The notes under the pieces: model-generated
The model's input: the letters and a program-made list of their open reading frames with translations, nothing else
Told to the model about the DNA's origin: nothing
Database searches by the model: none
Part shown: piece after piece, positions 37,425 through 46,754 of the stretch
Layout: the number at the start of each line of letters is the position of its first letter
How positions within the stretch are numbered: the first letter of the stretch is position 1
Source of the DNA: Saprospiraceae bacterium
GTDB taxonomy: Bacteria; Bacteroidota; Bacteroidia; Chitinophagales; Saprospiraceae
DNA: 64,000 bases
Direction: 5' to 3'
Assembly: GCA_016715405.1 (NCBI GenBank)
Contig: JADKAE010000003.1
Span: 310,001-374,000 of the forward strand
Position numbers and translations under genes: made by a program

Positions 37425-38930
37425 ATGCCAAACCCAACTCCATCCCAGCTGCATGCATTGCTGATCGCGATCAACAACTATCCCATTCCGCGCCACCGGC
37501 TCAATGGCTGTGTTGCCGACCGCGATGCCTTGAAAGGTTATCTGGAAAAACGCTTTACAGCGGATACGCCTACCAAGCTGCGCCTCAAAACGCTGACCGA
37601 CCGAGAGGCCACTAAAAAGGCCGTCATAGAAGCATTCAGCCATTTTGACGCCGCGCAAGACGGCGACGTATGCCTGCTGTACTTCAGCGGCCACGGCTCT
37701 CAGGCGCCGGCCCCCCCCGAATTCTGGCACCTCGACCCCAGCCGCATGAACCAATCGCTGGTATGCTTCGACAGCCGCGTCGGCGGAAAAGACCTGATGG
37801 ATAAAGAAATGTCGTACCTCCTCTGGAAAGCGACCCAGGGCAAAAACATACACTTCATTGCCGTTTTCGACTGCTGCCATTCGGGAACTATCACCCGCGA
37901 GCTGACTGTCACGCCGCGTATGGCAGAAGCCAGCCCCGTGCCCTCGAAAATGGAGGATTACCATGGGTACAAGGACTATAACCAGACCGTCGTAAACGGG
38001 CAGTTACAGCTCAGTCCGCCGCGCGGCCGCTATGTGCAGCTCGCCGCCGCCAAAGACAAAGAAACCGCCAAAGAACTCAAAATCGGCGCGCAAACCCGCG
38101 GTATTTTCACCTATAACCTGGTGGCCTTACTGGAACAAGCCGCCGACAAGATGAGCTATGAAGACCTGGTGAGCTCGCTGCGCCTGCGCATCGAAGGCAA
38201 AGTGCGCGAACAAACGCCACAACTCATCAGCACCGAACCTACTGATCAGAAACTGCGCTTTCTCGGAGGCGCGGCGCCGGCACAGTCGCCTTATTTCAAT
38301 GTGGTCTTTTCACAAGGCCGCTGGGTGCTCGATGCAGGCGCCTTGCAGGGCGTGCCCGCCAATGGAGGACTAGTAACTGTGGAAGGCGGTACACAAATCA
38401 AGATCACCCAGGTAGATCAAAACCGGTCGGAAGTGTCCGGCATGGAAGGCAAAGACGCCAACAAAACGTATAAAGTCAGTTCCTCTCAGTTCGTGATGCC
38501 CAAACTGCTGGTAGCCCTCGACCCCGACGGCGAAAAAGAAGGGCTCTCCATCATGCAACAGGCTTTTCGCTCGTTGGCCCCTCCCCTACTGTCGCTAACC
38601 ACCGACGTCGATGCGGCCACTTATTGGATCAGGGCAACTGAAAAATCGTACCGCCTTACCCTGCCCTGCGAGGAACGCCCGCTATTCAGACGCGTAGAGG
38701 GATACTCCGCCGATAACGCCGATATATTCCTCGGAGACCTTGAAAAAGTAGCCCGCTGGCGCAACCTGCTCGACCTGACTAATCCGCGTTCTACCATCAG
38801 CAATGACGATTTCAGCATCCACCTCTACCGCAGTCAACAACCTGGTTACCTCGAAGACGACGTAAAAGTAGAAGAGGCCGACTGGCGCAACTCGCCCGTT
38901 TTTCGCTACGACTTCGTCAAAGGCAAATGA
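37425..38930 (+). CDS. Caspase-family (metacaspase-like, C14) protein
   Basis: 501 residues from ATG 37425. The caspase domain spans about 8-275: ALLIAINNYPIPRHRLNGCVADRDAL start, catalytic His90 in YFSGHGSQ and catalytic Cys151 in FDCCHSG. A central region of unknown fold follows (280-500). The frame ends at TGA 38928-38930, yet the same frame continues without interruption into the next entry, and the sequence across the stop (RYDFVKGK / EKPAFQLKVVNKSKRTLYVSA) looks like one beta domain. So the TGA may be a base error or a real split. No signal peptide; probably cytoplasmic. Confidence 0.85.
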   Translation: MPNPTPSQLHALLIAINNYPIPRHRLNGCVADRDALKGYLEKRFTADTPTKLRLKTLTDREATKKAVIEAFSHFDAAQDGDVCLLYFSGHGSQAPAPPEFWHLDPSRMNQSLVCFDSRVGGKDLMDKEMSYLLWKATQGKNIHFIAVFDCCHSGTITRELTVTPRMAEASPVPSKMEDYHGYKDYNQTVVNGQLQLSPPRGRYVQLAAAKDKETAKELKIGAQTRGIFTYNLVALLEQAADKMSYEDLVSSLRLRIEGKVREQTPQLISTEPTDQKLRFLGGAAPAQSPYFNVVFSQGRWVLDAGALQGVPANGGLVTVEGGTQIKITQVDQNRSEVSGMEGKDANKTYKVSSSQFVMPKLLVALDPDGEKEGLSIMQQAFRSLAPPLLSLTTDVDAATYWIRATEKSYRLTLPCEERPLFRRVEGYSADNADIFLGDLEKVARWRNLLDLTNPRSTISNDDFSIHLYRSQQPGYLEDDVKVEEADWRNSPVFRYDFVKGK

Positions 38931-40808
38931 GAAAAGCCGGCATTCCAGCTCAAAGTCGTGAACAAAAGCAAACGCACCTTATACGTCAGCGCGCTCAATC
39001 TCGAAGACAACTTCACCATCAGTAACCGCTTTCTGGCGATGCAGGAACTGCCGGAAAAAGGCGAAGTATGGCTCACCGAGCTTTATAAAAATTACAACTA
39101 CCGCACCATTCCGCTCAGCGTAGCCGACGCCTATCACAGTTGGGGCGCCACTGAAAAAAAGGAATATTTCAAAATATTCATCAGCACCGACCCCCAACTC
39201 ACAACCGATTTTTATAACCAAAAAGGGTTAGAACTCGATATTCGCAAAATAGAAAAAGATCGCGCCGGCCGCGGGGAAGAGCCTGCCAATCCGAATATCC
39301 CCGACTGGCTCACGCGCGAAATAGCGCTCACCGTGGTACGCCCCATGGAACAACAAACCCTGAGCGCTGGGCAAGTCGTCACGCTGCTGGACAAGATCAG
39401 CATCAAACCGCCGGCAGGACTTTCGGCAAAGATAGCGCTGACGCCCCGCGGAGAAGCCGAACGGTCGCTCGAAACAGGGGCTGATTTCAGCGAGTTGTGG
39501 GGTTTTCAGGAAGCAGCCGAGCCCTATGCCATGACGCGTGGCTTTAACGAGGCGCCTCCACTAAGCGTGCTTGAATTATACGATGTAGAAGGCGCTTCAC
39601 AGGTCGACGCCGACCATCCGCTCACCGTCAGCTTACAGGATCAACTGGCTGACAGAGAGTTGGTGATACCGCTGGGCTACGACCCCGAAAGCGGCACCTA
39701 CTACCCGCTCGGCATGTCGACTCCCGACGGCGAAGTGCGCATCGAATCGCTGCCCGAAGAAACCCCTGCCGGCACCCGCAGTCTGGGAGGGTCTATCAAG
39801 ATTTTCTTCCACAAGGTCGTATTGTCTAAATTGGGTTATGCGTACAACCACCCCCAGTTAGCCGTAGCCGATTTTACCACCAAACCGGAAGGCGAAGAGC
39901 AGGACGAAGAAGCCTTCAGCTACCTGACCGAAGAAGCTGCCGTAAAATCAAAAGTAGCCGCCGCCGATAAAATCATATTATTTATCCACGGCATTATTGG
40001 CGATACTAAGGCCATGCCCCCATCGCTGCTGCGCATCAAAGACGATACAGGCAAAACAGCGCTCAGCCGGTACGACCTCGTAATGACTTTCGATTACGAA
40101 AACCTGAATACCCCCATCGAGCAAACCGCCAAAGACCTAAAAGCCAGGCTGACCGCCGTGGGTTTAGGCACCGGCCACGGCAAACACCTCACCATCGTGG
40201 CGCACTCCATGGGCGGACTGGTGAGCCGCTGGATGATTGAAAAGGAAGAAGGCAACAAGATCGTCAACTATCTTGTGCAGGTAGGTACGCCCAATTCGGG
40301 TTCGCCCTGGGCCGATGTGTACGAACTGGCCAGCGTATTACTGGCGCGGGCCGTCAACGGAGCGGCATTCCTCAAGCCATACCTGCTCCCGCTGTCGCTA
40401 TTGGGCAAATTGGCCAACCAGTTGTTCCTCACCCTGCAACAGATGGACGCCGACAAATCGGCATTTCTCAAAGCCCTCAACGACGGTTCCGACCCTGGCA
40501 TACCCTATGCAATCGTAGCGGGAAACACCCAACTTATCCCCGTGGCGATCAGCGAAAAGCAACGTCTTGCCCTGATACGCGCACTGAGCCGCTTCCGCCA
40601 GCGCGCCCACTATAACACACTTGACAAGATGTTATTTAAACTGGCTAATGATATTGCGGTAAGCACCAACAGTATTTTTGAAATACCGGGCAAAGACAAG
40701 CGCAAATACGTCCCAACTGAGTTGCCTGTAGCCTGCGACCACATTAGTTATTTCGACGATCCGGCGGGGCTGGAGGGGCTCGGTCAGGTCTTAGCGGTCA
40801 GGTCTTAG
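38931..40808 (+). CDS. Alpha/beta-hydrolase (PGAP1/lipase-like), in frame with the caspase gene
   Basis: Possible start GTG 38958 (VNKSKRTLYVSA). The N-part is a beta domain with KEYFKIFISTDPQLTTDFYNQKGLELD, which in other caspase-family proteins is the C-terminal part of the caspase polypeptide. Then comes an alpha/beta-hydrolase: ILFIHGIIGDTKAMP (oxyanion), nucleophile Ser in IVAHSMGGLVSRWMI and a late His (ACDHISYFDD). Probably a lipase or esterase. The frame and content suggest a single caspase-hydrolase protein of about 1,127 codons cut by one TGA. The true stop at 40806 is inside a hairpin repeat, which encodes the last residues. Confidence 0.78.
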   Translation, partial: EKPAFQLKVVNKSKRTLYVSALNLEDNFTISNRFLAMQELPEKGEVWLTELYKNYNYRTIPLSVADAYHSWGATEKKEYFKIFISTDPQLTTDFYNQKGLELDIRKIEKDRAGRGEEPANPNIPDWLTREIALTVVRPMEQQTLSAGQVVTLLDKISIKPPAGLSAKIALTPRGEAERSLETGADFSELWGFQEAAEPYAMTRGFNEAPPLSVLELYDVEGASQVDADHPLTVSLQDQLADRELVIPLGYDPESGTYYPLGMSTPDGEVRIESLPEETPAGTRSLGGSIKIFFHKVVLSKLGYAYNHPQLAVADFTTKPEGEEQDEEAFSYLTEEAAVKSKVAAADKIILFIHGIIGDTKAMPPSLLRIKDDTGKTALSRYDLVMTFDYENLNTPIEQTAKDLKARLTAVGLGTGHGKHLTIVAHSMGGLVSRWMIEKEEGNKIVNYLVQVGTPNSGSPWADVYELASVLLARAVNGAAFLKPYLLPLSLLGKLANQLFLTLQQMDADKSAFLKALNDGSDPGIPYAIVAGNTQLIPVAISEKQRLALIRALSRFRQRAHYNTLDKMLFKLANDIAVSTNSIFEIPGKDKRKYVPTELPVACDHISYFDDPAGLEGLGQVLAVRS

Positions 40809-40876
40809 GTCTTAGCGGTCGGGGCTTAGCTGTTAGTTCAAAGACGCTAACTGCTGAGCCCTAAGCCCTAACCGCT
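40787..40876. repeat. Inverted repeat of TTAG-type words between convergent genes
   Basis: Left part GGTCTTAGCGGTC, GGTCTTAG, GGGGCTTAGCTGTTAG; right part GCTAACTGCTGAGCCCTAAG and CCCTAACCGCT. It contains the stop codons of both convergent genes: TAG 40806-40808 of the hydrolase and TAG (minus) 40870-40868 of tesB. Confidence 0.85.
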
Positions 40877-41730
40877 ATTCTTCTGCCGTATCAAGCCTTC
40901 CTGGACCACCGAAGCCACGAGTTTGCCGTCGCGCGAAAAAATATTGCCGCGGGTAAACCCCGAGAGTTAGACGCGCTGGGGCTGTCGATGGCATAAAGCA
41001 GCCAGTCGTCAATGCGGAAATCGCGATGAAACCACATCGCATGGTCGAGGCTGGCCAATTGGAGTTTCCAGAAGCTGCCGTGTTCGCCGTGGGGTAACAG
41101 GGCGGTAGTCAGCAGGTTATAATCGGAAGCGTATGCCAGCACCAGTTGATGCGCCGTTTTGTCGTCGGGCATCGTACCGCGGGCGCGCATCCACACGTGG
41201 CGGAGTGGTTCGTATTTTTCGGTGTCAAAAGGATTGTGGAGTTCTACCGGCCGAAACTCGATAGGGCGGTCTCTGTCGAAAAAGCGCTTGAAATTTTCGG
41301 GTAATACATCGCCGAATTGGCGCCCCAGGTCTTCCCAACTGGGCAGATCATCCGGCCCCGACACCTTCGGCATATCGATTTGGTGATCAAACCCTTCTTC
41401 CGGCTTCTGGAAAGAGGCCGACATATTGAGGATCACCTGTCCGCGTTGAATAGCTCTGATCCTTCGGGTGGTAAAACTACCGCCATCGCGAATCCGGTCT
41501 ACATCAAAAACAATGGGAATTTCGAGGTCGCCGGGCAAGATAAAATAGGCGTGCAGCGAGTGCACATAGCGGCCTTCGGGAATAGTCTGCATAGCGGCAC
41601 TAAGCGCCTGCGCGAGTACTTGTCCGCCAAATACACTTTGACTGCCCACGCTATGGCTAAGCCCGCGAAACAAATTCCACTCAATAGGCTCGAGCTTCAA
41701 AAGCTCCAATAATTCGTTGACTTCCTTCAT
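40868..41730 (-). CDS. tesB: Acyl-CoA thioesterase II (one frameshift)
   Basis: About 287 residues, the normal TesB length. The double hot-dog fold is visible: ELLELLKLEPIEWNLFRGLSH, VFGGQVLAQALSAAMQTIP, LHAYFILPGDLEIPIVFDVDRIRDGGSFTTRRI in the first half and LAYASDYNLLTTALLPHG, SLDHAMWFHR (catalytic Asp region) in the second. The frame breaks near 40955; the correct end GFTRGNIFSRDGKLVASVVQE leads to the TAG at 40868, within the repeat. It hydrolyses fatty acyl-CoA. Confidence 0.9.
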
Positions 41731-41761
41731 TTATAACTGACTTCCAATTGTTTGGTCAAAA

Positions 41762-41801
41762 TCGCCCCCTCTCCCCCTCGCCAAGTCCTCCCCTCTCCTA
41801 C
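41762..41801 (-). repeat. G-rich tract near the start of tesB, after the carboxylase stop
   Basis: On the minus strand it reads GTAGGAGAGGGGAGGACTTGGCGAG then GGGGGAGAGGGGGCGA, directly after the carboxylase stop codon. Same family as 34331-34446. Confidence 0.65.
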
Positions 41802-43435
41802 TCACGTTTGAATCACCCCCACATTAAAACGCTCCACCGGTGCATTATTGGCGGCGAGGATACCTTCCGCTATCCATTTCCGGGTTTCGCGGGGGTCGAT
41901 AATGGCATCTACCCACAGGCGGGCGGCGGCGTAATAAGGCGTTGTTTGCTCGTCGTAACGAGCCTGGATATCGTCGAGTAGTTTTTGTTCTTCTTCGGGC
42001 GACAGGGTTTTGCCCTGGGCTTTCATTGTAGACACCTGGATTTGGAGCAGCGTTTTAGCCGCCTGGGCGCCGCCCATCACCGCGATACGCGCCGTAGGCC
42101 ATGCCACGATGAAGCGGGGGTCGTAGGCTTTTCCGCACATAGCGTAATTACCGGCGCCATACGAATTACCTATCACCACGCTGAATTTGGGTACCGTAGA
42201 GTTGGCTACGGCATTCACCATCTTGGCGCCGTCTTTGATAATGCCCCCGTGTTCGGATCTCGAGCCGACCATAAAGCCGGTGACATCGTGGAGAAAAACG
42301 AGAGGGATTTTTTTCTGGTTGCAATTGAGGATAAACCGGGCGGCCTTATCTGCTGAGTCGGAATAGATCACGCCGCCAAATTGCATCTCGCCTTTGGCAT
42401 TGCGCACCACCTCGCGGTTATTGGCTACGATGCCCACTGCCCAGCCGTCGATACGGGCGTAGGCGCAAATGATCGTTTTACCAAAACCCTGTTTATAAAA
42501 AGTGAGTTCGGAATTATCAACCAGTCGCTTGAGCAATTCGACAGTATTATAGGGTTTGGAGGGGTTATCGGGGAAAAATTTCATAATGTCGGCGGGGTCG
42601 GCGGCGGGTGGTCTGGGCTCGGCGCGGTCGAAGCCCGCCTGGGAAAATGGCCGTATTTGTCGACCAGGTCTCTAATCGTATCGAGGGCAGGTTTTGTCAT
42701 CGGGCATCTTATAGTCGCAAATTCGGAAATCTCCGATTGCGTCATAGCGCCGCCGAGCGTTTCCTTGTCGATGTCTTCGCCGATAGCCGCTTTTTTACGA
42801 GATAAGGGCCCGCCAGGAAGATAGACCCCGTTTTTCTACGATCAGCGATTCGTCGGACATAATCGGCAAGTAGGCCCCGCCAGCTACGCAACTGCCCATG
42901 ATAGCGGCGATTTGCAGAATGCCATCGCTCGACATACGCGCGTTGTTGCGAAAATGCGGCCAAAATGTTCTTTGTCCGGGAAAATCTCGTCTTGCATGGG
43001 CAGGTACACGCCTGCGCTATCCACCAGATAGATAATAGGCAGGCGATTTTCCATAGCGATTTCCTGGGCGCGCAGATTTTTTTTGCCGGTGATAGGAAAC
43101 CAGGCGCCTGCTTTTACCGTAGCGTCATTGGCCACAATCACACATTGGCGGCCTTTAACCTTGCCGATGCCTACGATAACCCCACCGGCGGGGCAGCCGC
43201 CGTGTTCGGCGTACATATCATAGCCGGCAAAAGCGCCTATTTCGAGCCATTCGCTGCCTTTGTCGACGAGGTAGGCTATGCGTTCGCGGGCCGACATTTT
43301 GCCCTCCTCCCGCAATTTTTCCAGTTTTTTGGTACCCCCGCCCAGTGCAACTTTTTCAAATCGCTGCTGCATTTGAGAGATGAGCAGCTTCAGGTTGTCT
43401 TCGTTTCGGTGTTTTTCTATATCAGCCTTAGTCAT
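41802..43435 (-). CDS. Acyl-CoA carboxylase, carboxyltransferase beta subunit (several frameshifts)
   Basis: About 540 residues when joined. N-half 43435 to ~42960: ALGGGTKKLEKLREEGKMSARERIAYLVDKGS and GGVIVGIGKVKGRQCVIVANDATVKAGAW. The middle, split over at least four frame changes between 42960 and 42590, keeps IAAIMGSCVAGGAYLPIMSD, GSIFLAGPYLVKK and ETLGGAMTQSE. C-half from 42584: GWAVGIVANN, HDVTGFMVGSRSEHGGIIKDGAKM, VIGNSYGAGNYAMCGKAYDPRF. This fits methylcrotonyl/propionyl-CoA carboxylase beta chains; the exact substrate is undecided. The biotin-carrying subunit is not here. Confidence 0.85.
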
Positions 43436-43480
43436 TTAACGGTAGTTAGATTCAGGCTGCAATATAGCACTTTTCTTGTA

Positions 43481-43511
43481 CCGGTCGGACGGTTTGAAAC
43501 CGTCCGACCGG
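43481..43511. repeat. Near-perfect palindrome, 15-bp arms, one-base loop
   Basis: CCGGTCGGACGGTTT (43481-43495) and its complement (43497-43511) around a single G. It lies between the DUF2807 gene stop and the carboxylase start. Related in sequence to the hairpin at 1599-1649. Confidence 0.85.
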
Positions 43512-43520
43512 TTGCAGCGC

Positions 43521-44180
43521 TTAATCCATCGTCTCCACTTCGCCGGAGCCGGCGATACTGGTTTTTACACGTGGACGGCCTTTATAGTGGACGTCGCCGG
43601 AGCCCGCCACTGATACCTTAAGCATATCGACAGCGTGGATATAGCAATCGCCGGAGCCGGCTATGCTCACTTCTACCGACTTGGCCTCCAGATCGGCGGC
43701 CTTCACATCACCTGAGCCGGCGATATCTATTGAAGCGCCATTGGCAGAACCCTTCACTTCAATCGAACCGGAGCCCGCGATATCCATTTTCAGGTTGTCG
43801 AGGCCGTTAAAGGCCGTTTTCGTGATAATATCGCCAGAGCCGGCCAGTGATAGTGCCTTAAGGGTAGGTACTGTAATCCACACCTTTACCTTTTCGTAAT
43901 TGCCCCCATTTTTCTGAAAGCCGATATTCCAGTTGCCATTTTTCACTTCTTTTTTGATCAGGTCGATAATATTTTGCTGGGCCTCTATCACCACTTTCTG
44001 GGTGTTGCCCTGCGAAAGATAAACCGTACCACTGATAGACAGGCCTATAGAGTGAATATCGTCGAGGTTTAATTCCTGTTTTACTACAGGGCCTTCGCCT
44101 TTTACGTAACCCCATTTTTGTGCAGAGGCGGCGTTAACAACGAGCGCCAACAGTAATACAGTGAGCTGAATGGTTTTCAT
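43521..44180 (-). CDS. DUF2807 secreted beta-helix protein
   Basis: 219 residues with signal peptide (IQLTVLLLALVVNAASAQ). The body is a DUF2807 (GIN-domain, 'putative auto-transporter adhesin head') beta-helix with recurring AGSGDI/V turns: LAGSGDIITK, IAGSGSIEVK, IAGSGDVKAA, IAGSGDCYIH, VAGSGDVHYK, IAGSGEVETMD. Common in Bacteroidota; role unestablished. Intact and single. Confidence 0.87.
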   Translation of the reverse strand: MKTIQLTVLLLALVVNAASAQKWGYVKGEGPVVKQELNLDDIHSIGLSISGTVYLSQGNTQKVVIEAQQNIIDLIKKEVKNGNWNIGFQKNGGNYEKVKVWITVPTLKALSLAGSGDIITKTAFNGLDNLKMDIAGSGSIEVKGSANGASIDIAGSGDVKAADLEAKSVEVSIAGSGDCYIHAVDMLKVSVAGSGDVHYKGRPRVKTSIAGSGEVETMD

Positions 44181-44296
44181 TTCTATTGTTTGTTTTGATG
44201 ATGATGTAAATATTCTTGAAAGACACGAGCCTCTTGCTAACGTTGCTTTCTACGCAAATTAATCGACGAATATTAAATACGGGAAGACGATTTTAT

Positions 44297-44304
44297 TACT
44301 TTTG
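44297..44304 (+). promoter_or_regulatory. -7 element for the membrane acetyltransferase
   Basis: TACTTTTG matches TAnnTTTG exactly, 32 bases before the ATG at 44337. At the -33 position the sequence is TTA rather than TTG. Confidence 0.5.
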
Positions 44305-44336
44305 ATGACAAGAGCAAAACGAAAAAACAACTGGTT

Positions 44337-45455
44337 ATGGACACTTCAAAACGATTACTCGCACTTGACGTATTCAGAGGTATTACGATCGCCGGTATGA
44401 TCCTGGTAAACAACCCTGGCAATTGGGGAACCACCTATGCCCCGCTGCTGCACGCCGAATGGCATGGTTGTACGCCTACCGACTGGATCTTCCCCTTCTT
44501 CCTCTTTATTGTGGGGGTTGCCATACCACTTGCCCTGGGTCGCCGCAAGGCCGAAGGCGCCGATCAAAAAGCGCTGATGCTCAAAATATTGCGCCGCACT
44601 TTGGCAATTTTCGGCATCGGCTTGTTGCTGCATCTCATCCCCGGCTTCGACTTTGCCGGCTTGCGCATTCCCGGCGTATTACAGCGCATAGCGTTAGTTT
44701 ACGGCGCTTGCTCGATTATCTTTTTGATAACTGACTGGAAAGGACAGGTTTGGACAGGCGCGGGTCTGCTCTTGCTTTATTGGATATTGATGACTCTGGT
44801 ACCCGTGCCGGGCGGCTACGCCCCCAATCTCGAGCCCGAGACCAACCTGGGCGCCTGGCTCGACCGCACGGTGTTTACCAGCGCCCACTTGTGGGACCAG
44901 GCCAAAACCTGGGACCCCGAAGGATTGCTCAGCACCCTGCCGGCTATTGTCACCGGTATTATCGGCATGCTCACCGGCTTGTGGATCAAGACGCAGCGCA
45001 ACGACTACGAAAAACTCACCGGCATTTTTGCCATTGGCACAATCCTGGTAGCCCTGGGACTGACCTGGGATCTCGCCTTCCCCATCAATAAAAAAATATG
45101 GACCAGCTCCTATGTGCTTTATGTGGGCGGCGTGGCCCTGCTGTTCCTGGGCGTGGTGTATTGGCTGGTAGATGTGTTGCAATATAAAAAGTGGATCAAA
45201 CCCTTTGTAGTATACGGCACCAACGCCCTGGTTGCGTATGTATTGTCAGTGATAGTCGCCAAACTGATGTACGGTATTTCCTGGGCCGGCGCCGACGGCG
45301 CCCCCGTCACGCTGAAGGACTCGCTATACAGCTCGCTCTATGAATCGTGGCTTTCACCTTACAACGCCTCGCTCGCCTGGGCGCTGACAAATGTGCTGAT
45401 CTGCCTGGGCCTGGTGTGGATTTTGTACTGGCGAAAGATTTTTGTGAAGGTTTAG
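44337..45455 (+). CDS. DUF5009/HGSNAT-like transmembrane acetyltransferase
   Basis: 372 residues, about ten transmembrane helices. The start RLLALDVFRGITIAGMILVNNPGNWGTTY and HAEWHGCTPTDWIFPFFLFIVGVAIPLAL is the signature of heparan-alpha-glucosaminide N-acetyltransferase-like (NagX/DUF1624-DUF5009) proteins; the His in LLHAEWHG is the likely catalytic residue. It may acetylate amino-sugars using cytosolic acetyl-CoA. Single gene. The TAG stop is the first word of a hairpin repeat. Confidence 0.87.
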   Translation: MDTSKRLLALDVFRGITIAGMILVNNPGNWGTTYAPLLHAEWHGCTPTDWIFPFFLFIVGVAIPLALGRRKAEGADQKALMLKILRRTLAIFGIGLLLHLIPGFDFAGLRIPGVLQRIALVYGACSIIFLITDWKGQVWTGAGLLLLYWILMTLVPVPGGYAPNLEPETNLGAWLDRTVFTSAHLWDQAKTWDPEGLLSTLPAIVTGIIGMLTGLWIKTQRNDYEKLTGIFAIGTILVALGLTWDLAFPINKKIWTSSYVLYVGGVALLFLGVVYWLVDVLQYKKWIKPFVVYGTNALVAYVLSVIVAKLMYGISWAGADGAPVTLKDSLYSSLYESWLSPYNASLAWALTNVLICLGLVWILYWRKIFVKV

Positions 45456-45531
45456 GGCTTAGCAGTTAGGGCTCTGCAGTTAGGTTTTAGCGCTAAGAGC
45501 TAAGAGCTGAGCCCTAACTGCTAACTGCTAC
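45452..45531. repeat. Inverted repeat of TTAGGGC / CAGTTAG words
   Basis: Left arm words TTAGGGC, TTAGCAG, TTAGGGC, CAGTTAGG; right arm GAGCCCTAACTGCTAACTGCTA. The first TAG is the acetyltransferase stop codon. Same family as 351-415 and 40787-40876. Confidence 0.8.
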
Positions 45532-45541
45532 TAAAATTACG

Positions 45542-45549
45542 TAGCTTTG
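45542..45549 (+). promoter_or_regulatory. -7 element close to the glucosaminidase start
   Basis: TAGCTTTG matches TAnnTTTG exactly. It ends four bases before the ATG at 45554, which suggests a leaderless or nearly leaderless transcript. Confidence 0.45.
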
Positions 45550-45553
45550 CCGC

Positions 45554-46154
45554 ATGTTACCGCGCAAGGTCATTAGCTATTTCAATCTCCGCAGGAGTGT
45601 CATTATTATTTTCACCCTGCTTATCATTATGCGCTTGTGCGAGCGCGAGCGGCGCAGCACGCCCCTGCCGCCACAAACCCAGGCTTACCTCGAACAATAC
45701 GCCCCGATTGCTGTGGCTGCCGGTGAAGAAACCGGCGTGCCGCCCACTATCATGCTGGCAGTGGCCGGGCTCGAGAGTGCCTGGGGCACCAGCGAACTGG
45801 CTAAAAAAGGAAATAACCACTTTGGTATCAAAGCCGAAGCCAGTCAACCGCGTTACTGCCCTGCCCCACCCGCGAATTTGAAGAGGGGCTTTTCGCTGTT
45901 AATGTAAAGGCTTGTTTTCGGGCTTACAAAGCCGGCGGCGAAAGTTACCGCGATTTCGGGCGCTTCCTGGCATCCAAGCCCCATTATCAGCACCTGTTTG
46001 GATACCGCCGCAGCGATTACCGCCGCTGGGCCCGCGGACTGGTAGCCGGCGGTTACGCTACCGACCCCGAATACGCCGATAAGATCATCCGCGTCGTAAA
46101 GGCGTATGAGTTAGATTTACTGGTTGAGAATATGGACGACGACAATATTCAGTA

Positions 46155-46155
<1 letters not shown>
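45554..46155 (+). CDS. Glucosaminidase (peptidoglycan hydrolase) domain protein (one frameshift)
   Basis: About 200 residues after joining near 45865. An N-terminal membrane segment (SVIIIFTLLIIMRLC) is followed by the glucosaminidase/FlgJ-like domain: YAPIAVAAGEETGVPPTIMLAVAGLESAWGTSELAKKGNNHFGIKA (catalytic Glu in LESAWG), then TREFEEGLFAVNVKACFRAYKAGGESYRDFGRFLA and YATDPEYADKIIRVVKAYEL. It cuts the glycan strand of peptidoglycan. Its TAG is the last normal sequence before the G/C-only block. Confidence 0.85.
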
Positions 46156-46701
<546 letters not shown>

Positions 46702-46754
46702 ATTCCCATTACTACATTCAACCCGCGCGCCGCGCACCCATATAGACCCAAGTT

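Noticed and set aside
38928..38930. Selenocysteine or a reassigned UGA codon
   Set aside because: Many other genes in the window end with TGA, and no SECIS-like hairpin or selenoprotein homology is evident right after it.
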